A stretch of 64,000 nucleotides of DNA from CBDCNH01 sp965219015. GTDB lineage: Bacteria; Pseudomonadota; Alphaproteobacteria; Rhodobacterales; Rhodobacteraceae. Of this stretch, positions 41,038-49,934 are shown piece after piece. Each line of letters begins with the position of its first letter. Position 1 is the stretch's first letter. The translations under genes were made by a program, and so were the position numbers. The stretch lies in contig CBDCNH010000011.1 in assembly GCA_965219015.1 (NCBI GenBank), forward strand, positions 806,001 to 870,000, written 5' to 3'. The notes below the pieces were generated by a model. That model saw only the letters and a program-made list of their open reading frames with translations. It made no database searches and was not told where the DNA came from.

Positions 41038-41817
41038 TCAGTCGGCGAAGAGATTGTCGTCGTCGCCGGGCTCGATGCGGTCCTCGGCGATGGTGCCCGC
41101 GATGATGTCGCGCAGGTCGCAGTGCCCGTCAGCGTGACCGATCACCACGGTGTCGGCGATGTCGAGGAAGAGCCCGGTCTCGACCACGCCCGGCACCGCG
41201 AGAAGCGCGGGCGCGAGCCGCCGCGGGTCGCCGATGCGCCCGAGCGACAGATCGAGGATGTGGTGCCCGCCGTCGGTCACGAAGGGGGCGGCGCCCGCCA
41301 AGCGGAGCGCGACCTCGCGGCCGTCGACGTCGTGGCCGACGAGAACTTCCTCGACCGCGGCCTGCGTCGTCAGCAGCCCGAACGGGACCACCTCGACAGG
41401 CAGCGGGAAGGCCCCGAGGCAGCCCACCTCCTTGGCCGGGTCGGCGATCACCACCATGCGCTCGGAGGCCCGCGCGACGATCTTCTCGCGCAGAAGCGCG
41501 CCGCCCCCGCCCTTGATGAGCAGGAGGTCCGCATCGAACTCGTCGGCGCCGTCGATGGTGAGGTCGAGCCCGCCGAGCGCGTCGAGTTCCTCGACCGCGA
41601 TGCCCACCTCCGCCGCGAGCGCCGCCGTTCGCCCCGAGGTCGCCGCCGCGCGGATGCGGAGGCCCTCCGCCTTCACCCGCGCGCCGAGCGCCCGCACCAT
41701 GAACGCCGAGGTCGAGCCCGAGCCAAGCCCCACGCGCATCCCGTCCTCGACGAAGCGCACCGCGCGCCGCGCCGCGACGCGCTTGGCCGTGTCGATCCGG
41801 GAAAGCCTCTCCGCCAT
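41038..41817 (-). CDS. rpiA: Ribose-5-phosphate isomerase A
   Basis: The enzyme interconverts ribose 5-phosphate and ribulose 5-phosphate. This 259-residue RpiA has the phosphate-binding GLGSGSTSAFMVRALG near residue 31, the catalytic segment LTIDGADEFDADLLLIKGGG and ALLREKIVA. Together with gnd at 14 kb it completes part of the pentose phosphate route. It precedes gor in the same direction, with a 14-base gap. Confidence 0.95.
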   Translation of the reverse strand: MAERLSRIDTAKRVAARRAVRFVEDGMRVGLGSGSTSAFMVRALGARVKAEGLRIRAAATSGRTAALAAEVGIAVEELDALGGLDLTIDGADEFDADLLLIKGGGGALLREKIVARASERMVVIADPAKEVGCLGAFPLPVEVVPFGLLTTQAAVEEVLVGHDVDGREVALRLAGAAPFVTDGGHHILDLSLGRIGDPRRLAPALLAVPGVVETGLFLDIADTVVIGHADGHCDLRDIIAGTIAEDRIEPGDDDNLFAD

Positions 41818-41920
41818 GCCGCCTGCCTAGCCGGTTGCGCGCGCCGAGGAAAGTCGCTCCCGGACCCGGACAATCCGCCGCGCTGCCGGAACCGGGGTCG
41901 GCCGGCCGCATTGCCGCCGC

Positions 41921-42406
41921 ATGAGCGATCGCCACCCCGAGACCGTCCGCACCGAAACCGTCGTCGAGCGCGCCACGGTGCCCTTCGACGGCATCCTCTT
42001 CGGCTACGGCGCGATGGTTCCCTTCGTCCTCTGCGTCGCCGGCGTCTGGTTCGGCGGCCCGCGCATCGCGGCGCTGTCCCTGTCCGTCACGATCCTCTGG
42101 GGCGCCGCGATCCTGATCTTCCTTGCGGGCGTTCGGCGCGGTCTCAGCTTCCGCACCCCGGGCGGTCCGCGCGGCGCCCAGATCGGCATGATGCTCTGGC
42201 TCTTCCTCGCCGGCATCGCGGCACCGCTCCTGCCGGTCGCCTGGGCGCTCGGCGTGCTCGTCCTCGGCTACGCCAGCCTCTTCGCGCTCGATCCCGTCGC
42301 CGCGCGGCACGACGAGGCGCCGCTCTACTTCGCGCGCCTCCGCCCGCCGCAGATGGCGATCCCGATCGTCTGCCTCCTCGCGATCGCCGGCGCCCGGCTC
42401 GCCTGA
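41921..42406 (+). CDS. DUF3429 membrane protein
   Basis: The 161-residue protein has about five hydrophobic helices (for example MVPFVLCVAGVWFGG, LSVTILWGAAILIFLAGVRR, GMMLWLFLAGIAAPLLPVAW). The glycine-rich loop FLAGVRRG is typical of the DUF3429 inner-membrane family. The function of the family is unknown. It is divergent from rpiA and separate from the serine lyase downstream. Confidence 0.8.
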   Translation: MSDRHPETVRTETVVERATVPFDGILFGYGAMVPFVLCVAGVWFGGPRIAALSLSVTILWGAAILIFLAGVRRGLSFRTPGGPRGAQIGMMLWLFLAGIAAPLLPVAWALGVLVLGYASLFALDPVAARHDEAPLYFARLRPPQMAIPIVCLLAIAGARLA

Positions 42407-42445
42407 CCCATTGCCACCGCGGCACTGCCTGTCATGCTGGCGGCC

Positions 42446-43819
42446 ATGTTCCTGTCGGTATTCGACCTCTTCAAGATCGGCGTCGGCCCGTCGTCGTCGC
42501 ACACGATGGGCCCGATGCTGGCCGCCGCGCGCTTCCTCGATCACCTGCGCGCGCTGCCGTTCCGTCCCGCCGGCGTCCGCGCGACCCTGCACGGCAGCCT
42601 CGCCTTCACCGGCATCGGCCATGCGACGGACCGCGCCGTGATCCTCGGGCTGGCGGGACAAACGCCGGCCACCTGCACGCCCGAGGCCGGCAATGCCGCC
42701 CTCGCGCGCGTCCGCGAGGCGCACGCCATCACACCCGAAGGCCTGCCTCGGCTTGCCTTCGATCCCGAGCGCGACCTGCATTTCGACTACGGCCCGCCGC
42801 TTCCCGGCCATGCCAACGGCCTCACGTTCCGCGCCACGGACGCGCAGGGGGACGTGATCGTCGAGGAGACCTACTACTCGATCGGCGGCGGCTTCGTGCT
42901 GACCGCAGCCGAACTCGCCGCGGGGCCCGGGAAGGATGCCGGCCCGGCCGTCCCCTATCCCTTCGCCACCGCCGCAGAGATGCTCGACATGGCCGCCGCC
43001 TCCGGCCTCTCCATCGCCGCGATGAAGCGCGCCAACGAGGCCGTGCGCCGCCCCGCCGCCGAGATCGACGCGGGCCTTGCCGCGATCTGGGGCGCGATGA
43101 CGGACTGCATCGACCACGGCCTCGCGACCACGGGGATCCTGCCGGGCGGGCTCAACGTCCGCCGCCGCGCCGCCGCGATCCACGCGAGCCTCGTGGCCGA
43201 GCGCGGCCAGAACCTCGCGGCGCCGCACATCATCAACGACTGGATGTCCGCCTACGCGATGGCGGTCAACGAGGAGAACGCCGCCGGCGGCCGGGTCGTC
43301 ACCGCGCCGACCAACGGGGCCGCAGGCGTCGTGCCCGCGGTGATCCGGTATTTCCTCGACCATGTCCCGGGCGCCAGCGCGCGCCGCGTGCCGGAGTTCC
43401 TGCTGACGGCCGCTGCCATCGGCGGGCTCGTCAAGACCAACGCCTCGATCTCGGGCGCGGAATGCGGCTGTCAGGCGGAAGTCGGGTCCGCCGCCGCGAT
43501 GGCCGCGGCAGGGCTTGCGGAGGTTCTCGGCGGCACGCCGGAGCAGGTCGAGAACGCCGCCGAGATCGCGCTCGAGCACCATCTCGGCATGACCTGCGAC
43601 CCCGTCCGCGGGCTTGTCCAGGTGCCCTGCATCGAGCGGAACGGGCTCGGCGCGATCAAGGCGGTCTCGGCGGCGTCGCTGGCGCTCAGAGGCGACGGCA
43701 GCCATCTCGTGCCGCTCGACGCCTGCATCGAGACGATGCGCCAGACCGGCGCCGACATGAGCGCGAAGTACAAGGAGACCGCGCTCGGCGGCCTCGCGGT
43801 CAACGTCCCGAACTGCTGA
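42446..43819 (+). CDS. sdaA: L-serine ammonia-lyase
   Basis: This enzyme deaminates L-serine to pyruvate and ammonia using a 4Fe-4S cluster. The 457-residue enzyme of the single-chain type opens with LSVFDLFKIGVGPSSSHTMG and has cluster cysteines in SGAECGCQAEVGSA and HLGMTCDPVRGLVQVPC. The ATG at 42446 matches the usual MFLSVFDLFK beginning; an ATG four codons earlier is also possible. Its 3' end overlaps the convergent kinase gene by 20 bases. Confidence 0.95.
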   Translation: MFLSVFDLFKIGVGPSSSHTMGPMLAAARFLDHLRALPFRPAGVRATLHGSLAFTGIGHATDRAVILGLAGQTPATCTPEAGNAALARVREAHAITPEGLPRLAFDPERDLHFDYGPPLPGHANGLTFRATDAQGDVIVEETYYSIGGGFVLTAAELAAGPGKDAGPAVPYPFATAAEMLDMAAASGLSIAAMKRANEAVRRPAAEIDAGLAAIWGAMTDCIDHGLATTGILPGGLNVRRRAAAIHASLVAERGQNLAAPHIINDWMSAYAMAVNEENAAGGRVVTAPTNGAAGVVPAVIRYFLDHVPGASARRVPEFLLTAAAIGGLVKTNASISGAECGCQAEVGSAAAMAAAGLAEVLGGTPEQVENAAEIALEHHLGMTCDPVRGLVQVPCIERNGLGAIKAVSAASLALRGDGSHLVPLDACIETMRQTGADMSAKYKETALGGLAVNVPNC

Positions 43820-44462
43820 GCACGGCCCGAAGGCAGGGGCGCGGCAGGATCACCAACATCCGCCGCCGCGACGGCACGATCGTGACCCTGCCGCCGACGG
43901 CTTCGTTGGAGGTGCCGACCCGGCCGTCGGGCGCGAACTCGAGGCCCTCCGTAGGCCAGCGCAGGCCCGTCGTCCGCACCGTGACCTTTGCCATCGGGAA
44001 CAGCGACACGCGCGTGCCCGGCGGCAGGTCGAGCGTCATCTCGGACGGCGCGAGCAGGCAGATGTCGTCGGGCCCGACCAGCACGCACGCCGTACCCTCG
44101 TGCCGCGCCAGGACGTTGAAAGCGCTGAGCGCGTGGTCGATGCGCGCGCCGGTGAACCCGAGCGCCAGCACGAAGGGGGCGGCGATGCTTCGCAGGCACT
44201 TGTCGAAGTCGGTCGTGTCCTGCTCCGCGATGCGGTGGATCCGCTCGGCCGGGATTGCGCGCCCTGCCGCGGGGCCGATGCTGTCGAGATCGCCGATGAC
44301 GGCCTCGGGCACGTGCCCCGCCGCAAGGGCAAGGTCCGCGCCTCCGTCCGCCGCGACGAGGACCGGCGCCAGCATGAGCGCCTCGGCGAGCGTCGCGGCC
44401 TGAAGCTCGCCTCCCCCGACGAGGGTGACGCCCTGGCTTGAGCGGATCACGATGCCTGTCAT
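43800..44462 (-). CDS. Thiamine pyrophosphokinase
   Basis: The 220-residue protein has the TPK order: GGGELQAATLAEALMLAP, VAADGGADLALAAG, VIGDLDSIGPAAG and EQDTTDFDKCLRSIAAP. The C-terminal thiamine-binding part has LRWPTEGLEFAPDGRVGTSN. It converts thiamine to thiamine diphosphate in one step. No thiamine riboswitch is visible upstream. The gene is convergent with the serine lyase. Confidence 0.9.
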   Translation of the reverse strand: MTGIVIRSSQGVTLVGGGELQAATLAEALMLAPVLVAADGGADLALAAGHVPEAVIGDLDSIGPAAGRAIPAERIHRIAEQDTTDFDKCLRSIAAPFVLALGFTGARIDHALSAFNVLARHEGTACVLVGPDDICLLAPSEMTLDLPPGTRVSLFPMAKVTVRTTGLRWPTEGLEFAPDGRVGTSNEAVGGRVTIVPSRRRMLVILPRPCLRAVLSSSGR

Positions 44463-44588
44463 CGGACCTAGCTGCCGCCCGGAAGCGGCGTCGGCAATGG
44501 CGAAAACACTACCGCTCCCCGAAAACATGCACCAAAAAGTAACGCTTCCGGCCAAGGATGCAGCGACTGCGGCACGCGGGGACGATCG

Positions 44589-45671
44589 ATGAGCGGCACG
44601 AGCAAGATCCTGACCGTCTCCTACGGTGCGTTCGCCTGCACGCTCGAAGGCTACGACGATCCTTATCCGGTGATGCGGTCGGTCGCGGATTACTTCCGCG
44701 GCATCGCGGCCAAGGACCGCACGTTCGGCATCCTGCCCGGTTCTGGGGACGCGCCCGTCGAGCCGTCGCGCGAGGCGGTGGAGGGGCGTGTCGCTGCCAA
44801 GCTCGCCGCCGCGCCGATGCCCGCGCCAGCCATCGCGCAGGACTACGACGACGATGACACCTGGGACGCCGAGCCCAGCGTCGCCGCAGCGCGCCTGACG
44901 CAGATCCGCGCCGCCGTTGCGGGCGCCGATACGCGGCCGACATCGGAAGGGGCCGCGGCACTCGAAGAGCCGCGCGCGCCCGCCTCGGCCGCAGCGGGGC
45001 TCACGGCCACGACGCCGCCCGATCCCTTGCACGCCGAAGTGGCCAGGGCCGTGCTCGACGCCGAACCGGCGCCTGTGACCGCGGATGAGGACGTCGCATT
45101 CGCCTTCGTCAGGGCAGATGCCGAGGACGCTTGGCAACCCGTCACCGAGGCCGAACCCGACGAGATGCCCCGGTCTCGCGCGCCGGGCCGGCTTGCGGCG
45201 GCCGATGCCCGCTCGATCTACGCCGACGATCTCTCGGAGGCGCATGCCCTGGTGAAACCCGTCACCGTCGTGCCCGAAGACGACGCCGTCGCGCTCGACG
45301 ATGGCGCCGAGGGCGATGCCGCTCCCCGGGCAGACGTCGACGTCATCGCGCATGTCGTGCCCGGCCCCGAGGCCGAGCGCGGCACCTTGGCGGAGACCAC
45401 GTGGGAACGCCCGGTCTCCGAGGCGCGTCCGATGGCCGTTCTCGCCCATCCTGAGCGAGAGGGGTCCGACATCGTGCGGCCGCGCCGGCCTGACGCGCCC
45501 CGCACGGCGCGCCGCGAGGCGCCCCGGCCGATGCCGCTTCTCCTGGTCTCCACGCAGCGCATCGATCACGTCGATGCCCCGAGCGACGACCAGGCAATGG
45601 TCCGCCCGCGCCGGATCCACGGCGTACGTCCGCACTCCCGCGCGACCGACATGGCGCAGTCGCGCCAGTAA
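44589..45671 (+). CDS. Uncharacterised acidic protein
   Basis: The 360-residue protein has a compact N-terminal segment, ILTVSYGAFACTLEGYDDPY followed by YFRGIAAKDRTFGILPG. This resembles the start of larger hypothetical proteins in Rhodobacterales, as far as I recall. From residue 85 on it is low-complexity, rich in Ala, Asp, Glu and Pro, and it ends in a basic Arg-rich tail (RPRRPDAPRTARREAPRP). There is no signal or membrane helix. It may be a shortened member of that family. Function unknown; a 105-bp tandem repeat begins 72 bases after its stop. Confidence 0.6.
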   Translation: MSGTSKILTVSYGAFACTLEGYDDPYPVMRSVADYFRGIAAKDRTFGILPGSGDAPVEPSREAVEGRVAAKLAAAPMPAPAIAQDYDDDDTWDAEPSVAAARLTQIRAAVAGADTRPTSEGAAALEEPRAPASAAAGLTATTPPDPLHAEVARAVLDAEPAPVTADEDVAFAFVRADAEDAWQPVTEAEPDEMPRSRAPGRLAAADARSIYADDLSEAHALVKPVTVVPEDDAVALDDGAEGDAAPRADVDVIAHVVPGPEAERGTLAETTWERPVSEARPMAVLAHPEREGSDIVRPRRPDAPRTARREAPRPMPLLLVSTQRIDHVDAPSDDQAMVRPRRIHGVRPHSRATDMAQSRQ

Positions 45672-45742
45672 GCCCGTCTCGAGCGCACCCCACAGGCCGT
45701 GGGAATGCGGGGCATCCGCAGTCGGCACGGATCGTCGCCGGA

Positions 45743-45957
45743 GCCGCCTCGTTCGATCACTCAAGCCGGATCGGCGGCCACCGCGCCTGACCCGAACGCA
45801 CCGACGGACCGGCATGAGCAGCCCGCGTCACCCGATGCGTCCGCGGGGCCGCCTCGTTCGATCACTCAAGCCGGATCGGCGGCCATCCCGCCTGACCCGA
45901 CACGCACCGACGGACCGGCATGTGCAGCCCGCGTCACCCGATGCGTCCGCGGGGCCG
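45743..45957. repeat. 105-bp tandem duplication
   Basis: Two nearly identical units start at 45743 and 45848. Both contain GCCGCCTCGTTCGATCACTC, AAGCCGGATCGGCGGCCA, CACCGACGGACCGGCATG and CGTCACCCGATGCGTCCGCG. Differences are few (ACCGCG against ATCCCG, GAGCAG against GTGCAG). The rest of the 384-base stretch between the acidic protein and msrB holds no recognisable gene. Confidence 0.9.
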
Positions 45958-46055
45958 CGAAAGCGACACCCCGTGCGCTTAGAGACGTCGAGCCGACCCC
46001 ATCACCCGGATGAGCCGCGCCCGCCGCGCGCGGTCCTCGACGCGATCCGCCCGGC

Positions 46056-46553
46056 TCAGGCTGCGACGAAGCGCAGCGCGACGCCGTTGAGGCAATGCCG
46101 CATGCCGGTCGGCGCCGGCCCGTCGTCGAAGATGTGCCCGAGATGTCCGCCGCAGCGCCGGCAATGCACCTCCGTCCGGGTCGCGAAGAAGCTGTCGTCC
46201 TGCCGCGTGCCGACGGCGTCCGCAAGGCTCGCCGTGAAGCTTGGCCAGCCGGTGCCGCTCTCGAACTTCGTTGCGGCGTCGTAGACCGCGAGGTCGCAGC
46301 CGGCGCACTGATACGTCCCGGCCCGATGCTCGGTCGCAAGCGGGCTTGATCCGGCGGGCTCGGTGCCGGCCTCGCGCAGCACGCGGTACTCGGCCTCGGT
46401 CAGCCGTGCGCGCCATTCGGCGGGCGTATGCGTCACCTCGAAGCCGCCCGACGGCACCGCGGCCGCGTCATCGCGGCTCAGCGCGTACCCGAGTCCGGTC
46501 GCGCCCACCACGATCACAGCGCTGCCGCCGGCGAGAAGAGTTCTGCGGTTCAT
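46056..46553 (-). CDS. msrB: Tat-exported methionine-R-sulfoxide reductase
   Basis: This 165-residue enzyme repairs oxidised methionine. The start NRRTLLAGGSAVIVVGA is a twin-arginine signal, so it acts in the periplasm. The MsrB domain has zinc cysteines CAGC and CRRC, the GTGWPSFTASL motif, GHLGHIFDDGPAPTGMRHC, and the catalytic cysteine in RHCLNG. Relatives usually read RYCLNS here. The ATG at 46553 is preferred to one seven codons upstream because it puts the twin arginines at the start. Divergent from cobS. Confidence 0.92.
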   Translation of the reverse strand: MNRRTLLAGGSAVIVVGATGLGYALSRDDAAAVPSGGFEVTHTPAEWRARLTEAEYRVLREAGTEPAGSSPLATEHRAGTYQCAGCDLAVYDAATKFESGTGWPSFTASLADAVGTRQDDSFFATRTEVHCRRCGGHLGHIFDDGPAPTGMRHCLNGVALRFVAA

Positions 46554-46735
46554 GGCAAGCCCCTTACATTGCACTCGCCGGAACCTACGAGAGGAAACGC
46601 CGCGCGGTTTCGCAGGCGGCAGTCACGATCCCGCGCGCGACCCGGCCCCGGGCCCTTCCCCTTGCGGCCGTGGGCGATATGTTCCAAACCCCGGGCCGGA
46701 CTGAGACGGGGCCGATCGGGCGCGAGGATCACGGG

Positions 46736-47725
46736 ATGGCGGACGGCACGGACAGCAAGGCCCCGGTGAAGCCGACCGAGGAGATCGACGTCCGCGAGAC
46801 CTTCGGGATCGACACCGACATGGCCGTGCGCGGCTTCGCCGAGACGTCCGACCGCGTGCCGGTGCTCGACCCGACCTACAAGTTCGATCCCGACACGACG
46901 CTCGCCATCCTCGCGGGCTTCCAGCACAACCGCCGCGTGATGATCCAGGGCTACCACGGCACCGGCAAGTCCACCCACATCGAGCAGGTCGCCGCACGGC
47001 TCAACTGGCCCTGCGTACGGGTGAACCTCGACAGCCACATCAGCCGCATCGACCTCATCGGCAAGGACGCGATCAAGCTCAAGGACGGCAAGCAGGTCAC
47101 GACGTTCCAGGAGGGCATCCTGCCCTGGGCGCTCAGGACCAACACCGCGCTCGTCTTCGACGAGTACGACGCCGGGCGGGCGGACGTGATGTTCGTGATC
47201 CAGCGCGTGCTCGAGGTGGATGGCAAGTTGACGCTCCTCGACCAGAACGAGGTCATCACGCCGCATCCGTCGTTCCGGCTCTTCGCCACCTCGAACACCG
47301 TGGGGCTCGGCGACACCACGGGGCTCTACCACGGCACGCAGCAGATCAACCAGGGCCAGATGGACCGCTGGAGCCTCGTCGCGACGCTGAACTACCTCAG
47401 CCACGACGCCGAGGTGGCGATCGTGCTGTCGAAGGCGCCGCATTACAACACCGAGAAGGGCCGGCGCGAGATCGGACGCATGGTCACGGTCGCCGACATG
47501 TCGCGCACCGCGTTCATGCAGGGCGACATCTCGACCGTGATGAGTCCGCGCACCGTCATCGCCTGGGCGCAGAACGCTGAGATCTTCCGCAACCTCGGCT
47601 ATGCGTTCCGGCTGACGTTCCTCAACAAGTGCGACGAGCTCGAGCGGCAGACGGTGGCGGAGTTCTACCAGCGCTGCTTCGACGAGGAACTTCCCGAAAG
47701 CGCCGCTTCGACGGCGATGCGGTGA
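46736..47725 (+). CDS. cobS: Cobaltochelatase subunit CobS
   Basis: The AAA+ subunit of the aerobic cobaltochelatase loads cobalt into hydrogenobyrinate a,c-diamide with CobN and CobT. The 329-residue protein has Walker A GYHGTGKSTHIEQVAARL, Walker B TALVFDEYDAGRADVMF and the sensor LFATSNTVGLGDTTGLYHGT. The start ATG at 46736 yields the normal length. Its stop overlaps the next ATG (TGATG). CobN is not in the window. Confidence 0.96.
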   Translation: MADGTDSKAPVKPTEEIDVRETFGIDTDMAVRGFAETSDRVPVLDPTYKFDPDTTLAILAGFQHNRRVMIQGYHGTGKSTHIEQVAARLNWPCVRVNLDSHISRIDLIGKDAIKLKDGKQVTTFQEGILPWALRTNTALVFDEYDAGRADVMFVIQRVLEVDGKLTLLDQNEVITPHPSFRLFATSNTVGLGDTTGLYHGTQQINQGQMDRWSLVATLNYLSHDAEVAIVLSKAPHYNTEKGRREIGRMVTVADMSRTAFMQGDISTVMSPRTVIAWAQNAEIFRNLGYAFRLTFLNKCDELERQTVAEFYQRCFDEELPESAASTAMR

Positions 47726-48075
47726 TGCGCCGGCTGGCGTGGCTCCTCGCGGCGCTGGCGCCCTGCCCTGCCCTCGCCGCCGACGTGATCGCCGCCACCC
47801 CGTCGCGCGCCGCCGACGGCACCTGGGGCTTCGACGTGACGGTCCGCTCCGACGACACCGGATGGGACGCCTACGCGGACCGCTGGGAGGTCGTGGCGCC
47901 TGATGGAACCGTGCTCGGCACGCGCGAGCTCCTGCATCCGCATGAGGACGAGCAGCCGTTCACGCGCAGCCTCACCGGCGTCACGATCCCCGCCGCGATC
48001 ACGCGCGTGACCGTGCGCGCGCATGACAAGCCGGGCGGCTTCGGCGGGGCGGAGCTGGCGGTGACGCTCCCGTGA
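47725..48075 (+). CDS. Small exported protein between cobS and cobT
   Basis: This 116-residue protein has a clear signal peptide (MRRLAWLLAALAPCPALAAD). A beta-rich domain follows, with GTWGFDVTVRSDDTGWDAYA, DRWEVVAPDGTVLGTRELLH and HPHEDEQPFTRSLTGVTIPA. The ATG overlaps the cobS stop and its stop overlaps the cobT GTG, so it is translated together with the chelatase subunits. A periplasmic protein in that place is unexpected for a cytosolic chelatase. The HPHEDEQPF histidine/acidic patch could bind metal, which is a guess. Confidence 0.82.
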   Translation: MRRLAWLLAALAPCPALAADVIAATPSRAADGTWGFDVTVRSDDTGWDAYADRWEVVAPDGTVLGTRELLHPHEDEQPFTRSLTGVTIPAAITRVTVRAHDKPGGFGGAELAVTLP

Positions 48076-49934
48076 GCCGCCCCGAGAACCCCGCCGAGCC
48101 GTTCAAGAAGGCACTCGCGGAGACCACCAAGACCATCGCGGGCGACCGCGAGCTTGCGGTCACCTATTCGGTCGACCCGCCCGGTGCCACGCGCGAGACG
48201 GTGCGGCTGCCGCAGGTGAGCCGGAGGATGACGCGCGACGAGGTGCTTCTCGCGCGTGGCACCGCGGACGCCTATGCGCTCCGCCACCGCTTTCACGACG
48301 CCGCGACCCACGCGCGCTACGCTCCGCCGGGCCAGACGGCGCGCGAGCTCTACGAGGCGATGGAGACGGCGCGCTGCGAGGCGGTGGGCGCCGAGACGAT
48401 GCCGGGAACGGCGGGCAATATCGACGCGAAGATCGCGCAGGAGGCCGCGCGCAAGGGCTACGCGCAGGTCCGCAGCGCCGAGGACGCGCCGCTCGCGACC
48501 GCCGCGGGCTACCTCATCCGACACCTTGCCACCGGCCGGCCGCTGCCGCCGGGGGCGGACAACGTGATGACCCTGTGGCGCGGCTTCATCGAGGCCGAGG
48601 CGGGCGGCACGCTCGAAGGCCTGCGCGACGTGCTGGCGGACCAGCCCGCGTTCGCGCGCTTCGCCCGCAAGATGATCGCCGACCTCGGCTACGGCGACCA
48701 ACTCGGCGAGGACCCCGACGCGGGCGACGACGAGGCGGGCGAGCCCGAGGAGGCCTCGGACGATCCCGAGAACCCCGACGCTGAGGGCGAGGACGACAGC
48801 GAGGACGACGACAGCGAGGCCGCCCCCGAGGAGGCCGAGACGCAGGACGACACGAGCCAGGCGCAGGTCAGCCTCGACGACGCCGCGGATACCGAGATGT
48901 CGGACGAGGCGGAGCTGCCAGAGGGCGAGGCGCCGCTCGAGCCGCCGGGCCCGCCGCCGCATTCGGACGCCGATCCGAACTACGCGGTCTACACCACCGA
49001 GTTCGACGAGGAGATCGCGGCACAGGATCTCGCCGACCCGGCCGAGCTCGAGCGCCTGCGCGCCTACCTCGACGGCCAGCTCGAGCCCCTGAAGGGTGCG
49101 GTGAGCCGGCTCGCCAACAAGCTCCAGCGCCGGCTCCAGGCGCAGCAGAACCGCGCCTGGGAGTTCGACCTCGAGGAAGGCATGCTCGACGCGGGCCGGC
49201 TTGCGCGCGTGGTCGCGAACCCGACGACGCCGCTCAGCTTCAAGGTCGAGAAGGACACCGAGTTCCGCGACACCGTGGTGACGCTCCTCATCGACAACTC
49301 GGGCTCGATGCGGGGTCGGCCGATCTCGATCGCGGCGATCTCGGCCGACGTGCTCGCACGCACGCTCGAACGCTGCCAGGTCAAGGTCGAGATCCTCGGC
49401 TTCACCACGCGCGCCTGGAAGGGCGGGCAAAGCCGCGAGCGCTGGCTCGCCGCCGGCCGGCCGCAGCTTCCGGGGCGGCTCAACGACCTGCGCCACATCG
49501 TCTACAAGGCTGCCGACGCTCCGTGGCGCCGGGCGCGCGACAACCTTGGGCTGATGATGAAGGAAGGGCTCCTGAAGGAGAACATCGACGGCGAGGCGCT
49601 CGAATGGGCGCACCGGCGGCTCACGGGGCGCAGCGAGGCGCGCAAGATCATGATGGTGATCTCGGACGGCGCGCCGGTCGACGACAGCACGCTCTCGGTC
49701 AACCCGGCGAACTACCTCGAGAAGCACTTCCACGACGTGATCGCGATGATCGAGCGCCGTCGCACGGTGGAGCTCATCGCCATCGGCATCGGCCATGACG
49801 TGACCCGGCACTACCCGCGCGCCGTGACGATCACCGATGTCGATCAACTGGCCGGCGCGATGACCGAACAGCTCGCGGCGCTCTTCGGCACCGACCGGAG
49901 CGCCAAAAGCCGCAGGCTCCGGGTCCACGCCTGA
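48072..49934 (+). CDS. cobT: Cobaltochelatase subunit CobT
   Basis: This 620-residue partner of CobS has an N-terminal helical domain and a very acidic linker at about residues 210-290 (runs of Glu and Asp). A C-terminal von Willebrand A domain follows, with the MIDAS motif DNSGSMRGRP, and SDGAPVDDSTLSVNPANYLE. Start is a GTG overlapping the small exported gene; the stop overlaps the aminopeptidase ATG. The length is normal. Confidence 0.96.
   Translation: MSRPENPAEPFKKALAETTKTIAGDRELAVTYSVDPPGATRETVRLPQVSRRMTRDEVLLARGTADAYALRHRFHDAATHARYAPPGQTARELYEAMETARCEAVGAETMPGTAGNIDAKIAQEAARKGYAQVRSAEDAPLATAAGYLIRHLATGRPLPPGADNVMTLWRGFIEAEAGGTLEGLRDVLADQPAFARFARKMIADLGYGDQLGEDPDAGDDEAGEPEEASDDPENPDAEGEDDSEDDDSEAAPEEAETQDDTSQAQVSLDDAADTEMSDEAELPEGEAPLEPPGPPPHSDADPNYAVYTTEFDEEIAAQDLADPAELERLRAYLDGQLEPLKGAVSRLANKLQRRLQAQQNRAWEFDLEEGMLDAGRLARVVANPTTPLSFKVEKDTEFRDTVVTLLIDNSGSMRGRPISIAAISADVLARTLERCQVKVEILGFTTRAWKGGQSRERWLAAGRPQLPGRLNDLRHIVYKAADAPWRRARDNLGLMMKEGLLKENIDGEALEWAHRRLTGRSEARKIMMVISDGAPVDDSTLSVNPANYLEKHFHDVIAMIERRRTVELIAIGIGHDVTRHYPRAVTITDVDQLAGAMTEQLAALFGTDRSAKSRRLRVHA

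Noticed and set aside
41122..44403. 1093-codon open frame across rpiA, DUF3429 and sdaA
   Set aside because: It crosses several well-supported genes in other frames, and its composition is that of a GC-rich shadow.
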